Origin: Paenibacillus pabuli
GTDB lineage: Bacteria; Bacillota; Bacilli; Paenibacillales; Paenibacillaceae
Reading direction: 5' to 3'
NCBI RefSeq assembly: GCF_039831995.1
Contig: NZ_JBDOIO010000004.1
Location: 372,001-436,000 of the forward strand
DNA length: 64,000 nt
A model generated the notes under the pieces. That model did not search any database. It saw only the letters and a list, made by a program, of their open reading frames with translations, and was not told the DNA's origin. A program made the position numbers and the translations under genes. Every line of letters begins with the position of its first letter. Positions within the stretch are counted from its first letter, which is position 1. Shown here piece by piece: positions 8,855-15,588 of the stretch.

Positions 8855-9196
8855 GTGGATGATATGCTGGACTCATTTACCATTCGAAGAATTCAATCGC
8901 TCATGAATGGGTATATCCACGAGAAGGTGCCTGCACCGCTCCGCACGATGGTTAAGCTGACTTATGTGATGAATGGTGACGAGCTCATTCTAACAGAGGA
9001 AAGGCCAGCCGAAGTAAGGTATCGGTGGGACGTGATGCCGATCGCCCGGTTTCAATGGGAAGGTGAACAATGGAAGGTATATGCCCGGGATGAACACAGC
9101 AGTTGGCATGCCGTAGACGTTATTGAGCCTTGTCCCGACTTTGAAGATTTGCTCGAACAAGTTGAACGGGATGAGACCGGCATATTCTGGCGCTGA
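8855..9196 (+). CDS. DUF3024 protein
   Basis: 113 residues from GTG after GAAAGG; an in-frame ATG follows three codons later. The sequence fits the DUF3024 pattern: a basic N-terminal helix, RYRWDVMPIARFQW in the middle and an acidic C-terminus ending near IFWR. No catalytic motif or cysteine pair for metal is obvious. It lies 33 bp behind rpsN, so it may be read from the same zinc-controlled transcript. Function unknown. Confidence 0.7.
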   Translation: MDDMLDSFTIRRIQSLMNGYIHEKVPAPLRTMVKLTYVMNGDELILTEERPAEVRYRWDVMPIARFQWEGEQWKVYARDEHSSWHAVDVIEPCPDFEDLLEQVERDETGIFWR

Positions 9197-9297
9197 GTCC
9201 AACCGAACGCAGAGCTGAAGTAGCCTACTTCTGGTTTTACGAGATGACTCTGGATTGATGGTGGAGAAGCAGGCTCTATTATAGATGTAGTAAATAG

Positions 9298-9331
9298 AAA
9301 AGGCGTCGTGCAGATGTAGCGGCGTCTTTTG
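9298..9331 (+). terminator. Likely rho-independent terminator behind DUF3024
   Basis: AAAAGGCGTCG pairs with CGGCGTCTTTT (two wobble pairs) around an 11-base loop. It probably ends the zagA-rpsN-DUF3024 transcript. The remaining 200 bases before uppP are AT-rich and hold no gene that I can see. This is where composition changes toward the accessory segment. Confidence 0.6.
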
Positions 9332-9540
9332 CTTTGGGGATCGCATGAACAAAGTGATATGTGACTTAATACATAAAGTGACCTGTAATTTTCCGTTAAT
9401 GGGCTTATCAAGGTGTATGATGTGACGATAATGTCACACTGAAATGAACATTGTTATGTTAATCGATGGGAATATATAGTCATTCACCCTTATACTTGAA
9501 CTTGCTAAGCGAGTTTATTTCGTAAAGGGGGCATCTTCTA

Positions 9541-10344
9541 ATGACTGATCCAATAAAAGCAATCATACTTGGGATAATAGAAGGGTTAACTGAATTCTTA
9601 CCCGTATCGTCTACTGGACATCTTATTTTAGCAGGAAATTTACTTGACTTTGAGGGAGACGCGGCAATAACCTTTAAAATTGTTATACAGTTGGGTGCAG
9701 TGATGGCCGTTCTAATTCTTTATTGGAAAAGGTATATGGAGATTGGGTCAAACTTAATTAAAATGGATTTTTCAACAAGTAAAGGATTAAACGTAATACA
9801 TATGATTTTGGCTATGTTACCAGCATTAATCGTATATCTTCTACTAAAGGACACTATAAAAAGCCAATTATTCGGCCCTAAACCTGTCTTATTTGGTTTA
9901 ATTGCAGGTGGTTTGTTAATGATCATCGCCGCAAGGAGTAAGAGAACTACCAGCGTAGATACAATGGATAGGATTAGTTACAAACAAGCTTTTGGGATTG
10001 GCTTATTCCAATGTCTGGCCTTGTGGCCAGGTTTTTCGAGATCAGGTTCGACGATTTCAGGTGGCCTTTTGCTTGGTACTAGCCAAAAAGCTGCCGCAGA
10101 TTTTACGTTCATTATTTCTGTACCTGTTATGTTTGGTGCTACCTTGTTGGACTTATACGATAGCATCGATTTAATTCGTTTAGACGATTTATATCTGATG
10201 TTAATTGGATTTATGACATCCTTCCTTGTGGCTATGATTGCGGTAGTAACGTTTATTAGATTGATCAAGCGACTTCGATTGGAGTGGTTTGCTCTATACC
10301 GTTTTGTATTAGCAGCTCTTTTCTATTTTATCGTCATACTGTAA
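9541..10344 (+). CDS. uppP: Undecaprenyl-diphosphatase UppP (BacA family)
   Basis: 267 residues, eight predicted helices. The two catalytic regions are present: EGLTEFLPVSSTGH at residues 14-27 and PGFSRSGST near 165. It removes a phosphate from C55-PP at the outer membrane face, recycling the lipid carrier for peptidoglycan and teichoic acid synthesis; extra copies give bacitracin tolerance. ATG follows AAGGGGG. The gene is AT-rich compared with the zinc region, stands alone, and is followed after 14 bp by the first copy of the 85-bp repeat. It is probably an accessory copy in addition to a chromosomal one elsewhere. Confidence 0.9.
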   Translation: MTDPIKAIILGIIEGLTEFLPVSSTGHLILAGNLLDFEGDAAITFKIVIQLGAVMAVLILYWKRYMEIGSNLIKMDFSTSKGLNVIHMILAMLPALIVYLLLKDTIKSQLFGPKPVLFGLIAGGLLMIIAARSKRTTSVDTMDRISYKQAFGIGLFQCLALWPGFSRSGSTISGGLLLGTSQKAAADFTFIISVPVMFGATLLDLYDSIDLIRLDDLYLMLIGFMTSFLVAMIAVVTFIRLIKRLRLEWFALYRFVLAALFYFIVIL

Positions 10345-10358
10345 CTGTAAACTTCAAT

Positions 10359-10446
10359 CTAACCGGGAAACGTTAGTCCAAAAAAGAAAGGAGCAGTTGC
10401 CGGTTGGCAGCTGCTTCATTTTTCGTTAAGCTAACGGGCAGGTTAG
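10359..10446 (+). repeat. Structured intergenic repeat, copy 1 (complete)
   Basis: Begins with CTAACCGGGAAACGTTAG and ends with CTAACGGGCAGGTTAG, flanking a central hairpin (GAGCAGTTGCC with GGCAGCTGCTTC). The outer CTAAC pairs with the terminal GTTAG, and CGTTAG pairs perfectly with the later CTAACG, giving one long hairpin with an internal loop. Located 14 bp after uppP. Confidence 0.85.
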
Positions 10447-10494
10447 TTGAATGGATGATAGTATAAAGGAAACCCAGATACCAGGAGGATACAC

Positions 10495-11256
10495 ATGTTG
10501 CCTTTTCCAGCTGAAACTAGTCGTAAAGAAAAATTAGATTTTATAAATGAGATAAAGAACAAGTTATTAGAAAAATACGATAAGGACATCGAGGCTATTG
10601 GTATTTATGGTTCAATTGCTCTAGCAAAAGAGGGGCCTTATTCAGATATAGAATTGCACATCATTAGTAGAGATGGAGCGAATATACCTAACCGTGAATT
10701 AATTTTTCATCCTTACAAACTAGAGATTTCTACAAAACAGAAATCCGAATGGTTTCATCAGGCTAGCATGGTGGACGACGGATGGGCGATTAGAACAGGG
10801 AGCTTCGTACATATTACCTCCCTTTACGATCCAAATGGCATATTTTATAAGGCTAAGGAGATTGCGCTCTCAGTACCTGACGAAAAGTTTAGAGAAGTAA
10901 TTGCAGAATTTATGATTTGGGAGCCATATGAAACGATGGGCAAGATCCGAAATGCCAAAGTTTCGAATAACCTCTCTTATCTTCCCCGTGCTGTGTTTGA
11001 TTTCACATGGCAACTTGCTAAATTGATTGGATTGTTGAACAAACAATATTATACTAGTAGATCCGTAACTCTGGAAGAATCTATAGAACAACCTATCAAG
11101 CCAGAAGGATATGTTGAGTTAGCAACAAAAGTAATATGTGGTGAGCTGACTGATAAGGATGAGCTTTATCTATTGTGTGAGAACTTATGGTTTGGTTTGA
11201 ATAAATTGCTTGAGGACTTAAGAATAGAATATCGTAGTGATATTCTAGAATTGTGA
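10495..11256 (+). CDS. ANT(4')-like aminoglycoside nucleotidyltransferase
   Basis: 253 residues, the length of kanamycin nucleotidyltransferase ANT(4')-Ia. The nucleotidyltransferase motif is GS-x9-DxE (S40, D51, E53 in GIYGS...GPYSDIELH), and an equivalent of the KNTase catalytic base sits at E143 in WEPYETMGKIRN. The C-terminal helical half also aligns with KNTase by eye (STS-like YYTSRSVTLEE, then GELTDKDELY). The enzyme would transfer AMP from ATP to the 4'-hydroxyl of kanamycin, tobramycin or amikacin. Overall similarity to ANT(4')-Ia is moderate, so a different substrate is possible. ATG follows AGGAGG. Flanked on both sides by copies of the structured repeat. Confidence 0.72.
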   Translation: MLPFPAETSRKEKLDFINEIKNKLLEKYDKDIEAIGIYGSIALAKEGPYSDIELHIISRDGANIPNRELIFHPYKLEISTKQKSEWFHQASMVDDGWAIRTGSFVHITSLYDPNGIFYKAKEIALSVPDEKFREVIAEFMIWEPYETMGKIRNAKVSNNLSYLPRAVFDFTWQLAKLIGLLNKQYYTSRSVTLEESIEQPIKPEGYVELATKVICGELTDKDELYLLCENLWFGLNKLLEDLRIEYRSDILEL

Positions 11257-11331
11257 AAGTCTAATATACAAAAATTACTTAAAGCGTAGAAATACCGTGA
11301 GTTGACAGAGTAATAATGCAAAGAACGCAGC

Positions 11332-11357
11332 CAGCCGATCAACTTGATTGGCTGTTT
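11332..11357 (+). terminator. Terminator after the nucleotidyltransferase gene
   Basis: CAGCCGATCAA and TTGATTGGCTG form an 11-pair stem with a one-base loop centre and TTTTAT behind it. It lies eight bases before repeat copy 2, so the repeat is not needed as terminator here. Confidence 0.65.
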
Positions 11358-11364
11358 TATTGAA

Positions 11365-11451
11365 CTAACGGGAAACGATAGCTCATTAATACCAAGCAAG
11401 CAGCTGATCGCTTTGATCAGCTGCTTTTTATTAAACTAACGGGCAGGTTAG
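11365..11451 (+). repeat. Structured intergenic repeat, copy 2 (complete, best consensus)
   Basis: CTAACGGGAAACGATAG at 11365 and CTAACGGGCAGGTTAG at 11436 flank a palindrome AGCAGCTGATC/GATCAGCTGCT. Pairing: CTAAC with GTTAG, internal loop GGGAAA/GGCAG, CGATAG with CTAACG (one A-A mismatch), then the central hairpin with a T run. Confidence 0.88.
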
Positions 11452-11507
11452 TAGAGCGGTTTAACAATTGTAAATTATGTGATATAACCTTATAGGAGTG
11501 TAAAAAC

Positions 11508-11606
11508 ACAGATCGGTTGGTAGTCCGGTCGCACAGGGTTAGCCCTCGTGTCAGTGACCTTCCCCCCTCGGGATGTCCATCACTCCAGTATAAAACAGAG
11601 GGGGAG
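11508..11606 (+). ncRNA. yjdF-type riboswitch with ribosome-site sequestration
   Basis: Directly upstream of yjdF. Visible helices: GATCGG/CCGGTC, CAC-GGG-TTAG-CCC-GTG, and AGTGA/TCACT enclosing a C-rich arm. The C-rich segment TCCCCCTC in this arm (about 11562-11569) is complementary to GAGGGGGA of the ribosome binding site at 11598-11605. The yjdF RNA motif is a known aptamer class for azaaromatic compounds located before yjdF genes. Assignment is from gene context, the GTTAGCCCTCGTGTCAGTGA segment and the helices; no covariance model was run. Confidence 0.75.
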
Positions 11607-11611
11607 TAAGT

Positions 11612-12028
11612 GTGAAGCTTACCGTATTGTTTGATGAAAGTTGTAAGTACTGGATCGGTGTGATTGAGCAGGAAGAGCGGGGACGTCTAAAAGCTTGTCG
11701 TCATATTTTTGGTAACGAACCGAAGGATTCGGAAGTTTTAGAGTTCGTTAGCGAGAAAATGATGGAATTGATGAGCCTCACGAAGGTAGGGACGAATGCT
11801 AAACGAAGTAAAAACACTCGAGTAAATCCGAAAAGACTAGCTCGCCAGGCGTCTAAGGAGATTGCCCAGAGAGGTTTAAGTAGCCATGCTCAGGAGGCAA
11901 TAAAGCTGGACCTCGAGTCTAGGAAACTCCAACGAAAAGTGCATGAACGACAACAAATTCTTGAAGAGAATGAAAGAAAATATCAACTTAGGGTTCAAAA
12001 AGCTAAGAAGAAGCACAGAGGCAAATAG
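11612..12028 (+). CDS. yjdF: YjdF family protein (DUF2992)
   Basis: 138 residues from GTG, five bases after GAGGGGGAG. N-terminal beta-rich segment (KLTVLFDESCKYWIGVIEQ), then a highly charged helical C-terminus rich in Lys, Arg, Gln and Glu, as in other YjdF proteins. The biochemical function is unknown. The upstream riboswitch indicates induction by planar aromatic compounds, so a role in handling such toxic compounds is likely. Bounded by repeat copies 2 and 3. Confidence 0.85.
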   Translation: MKLTVLFDESCKYWIGVIEQEERGRLKACRHIFGNEPKDSEVLEFVSEKMMELMSLTKVGTNAKRSKNTRVNPKRLARQASKEIAQRGLSSHAQEAIKLDLESRKLQRKVHERQQILEENERKYQLRVQKAKKKHRGK

Positions 12029-12054
12029 TCAAGAAACTAACTAGCGTCTCAGAG

Positions 12055-12090
12055 GAAGCACGTCTTTATAGACTTGCTTCTTTTTTTCTT
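12055..12090 (+). terminator. Terminator after yjdF
   Basis: GAAGCACGTC pairs with GACTTGCTTC (one mismatch) around TTTATA, followed by seven T. Confidence 0.8.
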
Positions 12091-12132
12091 ACTGCTCTAA
12101 AAGCCAGGCTGCGAATTTGATCGTTCATTTAA

Positions 12133-12214
12133 CTAACGGAAAACGATAGCTCAACAGTACCAAGAAAGCAGCTGATCCATGTGATCGGCTACTTTTGTTT
12201 AACTAACGGGCAGG
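12133..12214 (+). repeat. Structured intergenic repeat, copy 3 (degenerate 3' end)
   Basis: CTAACGGAAAACGATAGCTC, then AGAAAGCAGCTGATC with a partly decayed partner GATCGGCTACTTTT, then CTAACGGGCAGG; the terminal GTTAG is lost. The 200 bases that follow, up to the MFS remnant, hold no intact gene. Confidence 0.8.
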
Positions 12215-12410
12215 GTGCAACTAAAAGTAAATATGCAAAAATAAATGGATCTTCTCGGTGAAAATGTTCTACTACCTTTAACGCTGTATGCACAATGAGA
12301 GCTTAATTCTGTAAGCTTATCAAAAATAGCAATTGGGCATCTAAGCTATCCCATACAGCACAAAGGAGCATGATTTGTGATCTCAAACGAAATATAACAC
12401 CGCAGATGAC

Positions 12411-12890
12411 ATGGAGGTCAGGAAAGAAAGCCTTTCTTCGGCGGGGCTGCTGGTGTTAGCGGTGGCGGGATTTATTGCACACTTATGGAAAGTTTTCCTG
12501 CTGGCCTACTACCACAGATTGCGAGTGGTCTTATCGATACGCAGGCGCTGGCCGGACAACTGGTTACGTTATATGCAGTTGGTTCCCTGCTGGCAACCAT
12601 TCCGCTGACCACGGCGACACAAGGTGTAAACGCATCCGCCTTTGCTGCTCTGTATCATCTGTATCATAGGTTTTCTGGTATTTAACATGTTGACTGCCTT
12701 ATCTTCTATGTATGCGATAACGCTATTCGCACGTTTCAGTGGGGAGTAGCGGCGGGGTGTTATGGGCAATTACTGCAGGTTATGCACGCTGCATGGTGCC
12801 AGAGTCGTTAAAAGGAAAGGCCGTGGCTGTCGCTATGGTAGGCACGCCTTTGGCACTTGCACTTGGGGTTCTGTCGAGGGACAAGAACTT
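12411..12890 (+). pseudogene. Decayed 5' half of a DHA1-type MFS transporter
   Basis: Three frames together give a recognisable sugar-efflux/AraJ-like N-terminal half: LLVLAVAGFIAH, then PAGLLPQIASGL...ALAGQLVTLYAVGSLLATIP, then FLVFNMLTALSSMYAITLFARF, then GVLWAITAGYAR...MVPESLKGKAVAVAMVGTPLALALGV. At least three frameshifts and an internal stop separate these parts. The homology ends near the fifth helix at about 12888, so the second half is deleted. Confidence 0.75.
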
Positions 12891-12904
12891 GTAACGATTG
12901 CCGA

Positions 12905-13099
12905 TTAAACTGACATCTTAATAAGAAGCGATGTAGTTAAAACCTGTCCTGAGGGCAATACTCTAGCGAAGAGGATGGCTCCCACAACGCTGAACACAAC
13001 GCTAGTAACCACCATGAGTAAAAGAATGTCACGTCCGTTGCGCCGAAGTTTCTTGACGAACAAGATCAGTACGGCCGCGAATGGAAGCAGATAAAAAAA
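12905..13099 (-). pseudogene. Fragment of a membrane protein (C-terminal end)
   Basis: On the minus strand about 63 codons are open up to a TAA, reading LLPFAAVLILFVKKLRR, then LLLMVVTSVVFSVVGAILF, which are two probable helices. There is a stop just upstream (near 13105) and no start or ribosome site. Family not recognised; a permease tail is plausible. Confidence 0.4.
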
Positions 13100-13190
13100 C
13101 TATGAAATAGATTGTATTCAAAGGTATGATAATAAAATGTTACATATCAACCATTATTCCTTAGCCAAGATTCTTTGATGTAAATAAATT

Positions 13191-13226
13191 TAAAAATCCA
13201 TTGCTTTGTAAGCAATGGATTTTTAA
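13191..13226 (-). terminator. Terminator of the secreted-protein gene
   Basis: Perfect inverted repeat of AAAAATCCATTGCTT around TGT, with T runs on both strands. It lies 70 bases downstream of the minus-strand gene that ends at 13297. Confidence 0.8.
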
Positions 13227-13296
13227 ACAAATAAAAAGAAAGGAGTATACTAGTTTCTCTGATTTCTTAAAATATGGACTTTGCATCAAGGTACTT

Positions 13297-13926
13297 TTAA
13301 TATTTTGTCAAGGTTACTGGTATACTTTTATTTAATCCAGGATCAGAAACGAATACTTTAGCACTAACCTGGTAATACATTAAGTTACCTAGAACACTAT
13401 CGTTATCTTGATATTTATTATAGTTCACGTTACTTTTAGGATTTGTATACGTTCTATCCACTGTAATTCCGATTCCATCACTTCCAAGAAGGCCATAACC
13501 AGCAAATTTAATTTCGTTATCAAATTTGCTATGGTATTTCTTGTTTATGTCGTTAGAAGTCATACTAAAGTTAATACTTTCGCTCACCAAACCAAGTTGA
13601 ACTTCAATGTATCCTACAGTTTGAACTGTACTATTTTGTCCTACTGCCCCGGAACCGCTCAAAGAGAACTTTGTGTTTCCATCCCAGAAACTTTGAATTG
13701 ATACTTCTGGTTGTTCTGATGGTTGTGCTGGAATTGCATATTTTTTAACAAATTCTGCATCTTCATCACTGAATCTCTCGTTAATTTTATATTTTGAGTT
13801 AATTTCCTCAAATCTTTGAGCAATTGCTTGACTATCTAGCTGTTCATCATTAGATTCAGCACTTGCAGAAAGAACTGGTAGCATTGTTAAAGCCAAAGTT
13901 AGTAACAATAAAATAGCCTTTTTCAA
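13297..13926 (-). CDS. Secreted protein of unknown function
   Basis: 209 residues from TTG, nine bases after GGAGG. A clear signal peptide (KKAILLLLTLALTMLPVLSASAES, cleavage after about residue 24), then an acidic helical segment up to about residue 75, then a beta-rich, Ser/Thr/Asn-rich domain (FSLSGSGAVGQNSTVQTVGYIEVQLGL). No cysteines and no catalytic motif seen. Divergent from a small membrane-protein gene 160 bp away. The arrangement resembles a secreted effector next to an immunity-like membrane protein, but nothing in the sequence proves that. AT-rich like the surrounding accessory segment. Confidence 0.6.
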   Translation of the reverse strand: MKKAILLLLTLALTMLPVLSASAESNDEQLDSQAIAQRFEEINSKYKINERFSDEDAEFVKKYAIPAQPSEQPEVSIQSFWDGNTKFSLSGSGAVGQNSTVQTVGYIEVQLGLVSESINFSMTSNDINKKYHSKFDNEIKFAGYGLLGSDGIGITVDRTYTNPKSNVNYNKYQDNDSVLGNLMYYQVSAKVFVSDPGLNKSIPVTLTKY

Positions 13927-14085
13927 TTATTTAATCCTCCATATAACTAATATTTACGTCTACGTTCCATTATTATACAATAATAAAGTAATAAATGGAA
14001 GTTAATTTTATTATTTTATCTTTTATGGTATAAAGTGTATATTAATTATTTACCTTTTTTAATATTATGTGAAAGGAGGATATTA

Positions 14086-14397
14086 GTGCTTAAAAAGACA
14101 ACTGGTTTTCTATTTGATATTATTGTTTGTGGTATTCTTTATTTCTTTGGGGTAACGGCTCTATGGAATTTAGAATTACAACTTTATCCTATGGTAAAAG
14201 TGAACCCTAAGAATTATATATTGATATTCTTTGCGATGAATTGTTTAATTACTTTTCTTATCCACTCTAGATTTTATTACTTCGGCGAATGGTTTCATTC
14301 AAGAAAGATGAATTTAAAGCAACGTACAAAAAAAATTATAATTTCAGTTTCAATAGTTCTTGCTCTATTACCAGTAATACTATCTATAGTTTTTTAA
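14086..14397 (+). CDS. Small membrane protein of unknown function
   Basis: 103 residues starting at GTG, seven bases after AAAGGAGG. Three predicted helices: residues about 5-27, 42-62 and 82-102, with a basic loop (SRKMNLKQRTKK) before the last, and a C-terminus buried in the membrane. Family not recognised. Divergent from the secreted-protein gene. An upstream in-frame ATG at 14035 has no ribosome site, so I reject it. Confidence 0.55.
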   Translation: MLKKTTGFLFDIIVCGILYFFGVTALWNLELQLYPMVKVNPKNYILIFFAMNCLITFLIHSRFYYFGEWFHSRKMNLKQRTKKIIISVSIVLALLPVILSIVF

Positions 14398-14425
14398 GAA
14401 AATTGGATCGGTTTCAACTAGTTTA

Positions 14426-14462
14426 GAGTTACCCACACTTGATCCACGGGTAGCTCTTTTTT
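14426..14462 (+). terminator. Terminator after the small membrane protein
   Basis: GAGTTACCC pairs with GGGTAGCTC around a 13-base loop, followed by seven T. The next 300 bases contain only short unrecognised open stretches on both strands, with no start that has a ribosome site. Confidence 0.75.
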
Positions 14463-14775
14463 TGTGGATTTATTTCTTTTTTTGTTATGGGCAGGAAGTG
14501 AATGTTGCCTTCGGGGTTGATGATTGGCTCAACAGTGCTAAGGGTTTCCTTTTTGTGTTGTTCAGTTGTATGCTTCCATAGAGTCTATTCATAGTTTATA
14601 CATTGGTTCCACTTGCCTGCTTCCAGCCTGACCATACCTCGGAAAAAACGGTAGTATACCAATCGAATTTGCACTCTAGAGAGCGTAGCCGACGAAATCC
14701 GTTTGTTTTCTTGAATCATATGGAATTCACGTCCCTAATGAGCTGTATCAGTGGATTATTCAATGATTGACAACG

Positions 14776-14913
14776 ATGTGTGATACGTTGAGGAATGGTG
14801 CTGCGGAAGGAAATTTGGCCTTTCAAAAGATGGTGGATGAAGGACACTTGGCTCACTATGAGAACGAGACTCGATTTGTAGCAGATCATTTCAATGATTG
14901 GATTAAAAATTAA
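14776..14913 (+). pseudogene. Unidentified C-terminal gene fragment
   Basis: 45 codons ending in FVADHFNDWIKN and a TAA, with native-looking composition (FQKMVDEGHLAHYEN) but no ribosome site before the first ATG. It looks like the 3' end of a larger soluble protein whose 5' part is gone. It lies eight bases before repeat copy 4, as intact genes in this region do. Confidence 0.35.
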
Positions 14914-14921
14914 GTATTCTG

Positions 14922-14983
14922 CTAACGGGTAACGATAACTCAATAAACTAAGAAAGCAGCTAACAATCGGAGGTGCAGTTTTT
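14922..14983 (+). repeat. Structured intergenic repeat, copy 4 (truncated)
   Basis: CTAACGGGTAACGATAACTC, then AAGAAAGCAGCT, after which the element breaks off. The second half is replaced by the start of an IS3-type orfA fragment. The junction is at about 14955. Confidence 0.75.
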
Positions 14984-15148
14984 TTGTCAAAATTTAATTT
15001 AGACTTGAAGATAGAGGCTATTCATCAATACTTATCAGGAAATGAAGGGATTAAAAGCATTGCGAAATCCTTAGGAATTAACCATGAAATCCTGCGACGC
15101 TCGAAGGCACCCACGACTTGTTGGCATGGAATAAAGATTACAATTTGA
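14984..15148 (+). pseudogene. IS3-family transposase OrfA, N-terminal fragment
   Basis: Starting at TTG after GGAGGTGC: SKFNLDLKIEAIHQYL, then GIKSIAKSLGINHEILRR, the helix-turn-helix of IS3-type OrfA proteins. After about 42 codons the homology stops abruptly and runs into unrelated sequence. No orfB or inverted repeats were seen, so this is a remnant that inserted into or recombined with repeat copy 4. Confidence 0.7.
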
Positions 15149-15237
15149 CGAAGCTTCCTAACTTGATCGGACATTGGGACTATAAAGACAAAACGATCCT
15201 TGTTCGCGATAATTTAGATCTTCTTGAACTTCAATAG
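15106..15237 (+). pseudogene. Unidentified C-terminal gene fragment
   Basis: A second frame overlapping the end of the orfA fragment reads GTHDLLAWNKDYNL, then LIGHWDYKDKTILVRDNLDLLELQ and a TAG. The composition looks like a real soluble protein C-terminus, joined to orfA by deletion. Family not recognised. Followed after 24 bases by repeat copy 5. Confidence 0.35.
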
Positions 15238-15261
15238 AAGTGACGTGCTTTTCTTGTTAAG

Positions 15262-15420
15262 CTAAAGGGAAATGTTAACTCTATACAATAAAGAAAGCAG
15301 CTGATTCATTGTGATCGGCTGCTTTTTGTTCACTTAACGGGAAACAATAGCTCAAGAAAAACAAAAGAGGCAGCAGGAGATTATGGTCGGCTGCCTTTGT
15401 TCACTTAACGGGCAGATAAG
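15262..15420 (+). repeat. Structured intergenic repeat, copy 5 (tandem double)
   Basis: Two elements share the middle arm: the first starts CTAAAGGGAAATGTTAACTC, the shared arm is CTTAACGGGAAACAATAG at 15333, and the second ends CTTAACGGGCAGATAAG at 15404. Each has its own central hairpin (GCAGCTGAT/GTCGGCTGC class). In the second unit the outer stem has changed on both sides (CTTA with TAAG instead of CTAAC with GTTAG), which supports pairing. The following 168 bases to the regulator gene hold no gene. Confidence 0.82.
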
Positions 15421-15588
15421 TTGATTACCAGGAAGTTCAAGCGTAATTATAATATAATCTAAATCTCTGTACTGATCCCTAATGTTTGGATTCGTGGGTT
15501 TTTGGTTGTAGAAGCGAAAGAGTATTGTAGATAGGAGCAATCTCATTTGTTTGTTTATTTGAATAAGTTCCTATTGCAATAAAGGCAT

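Noticed and set aside
9385-9402. TTTTCCGTTAATGGG could be a reversed copy of the repeat arm left of uppP
   Set aside because: Only about nine bases match, in reverse orientation, without hairpin; this is within chance for AT-rich sequence.
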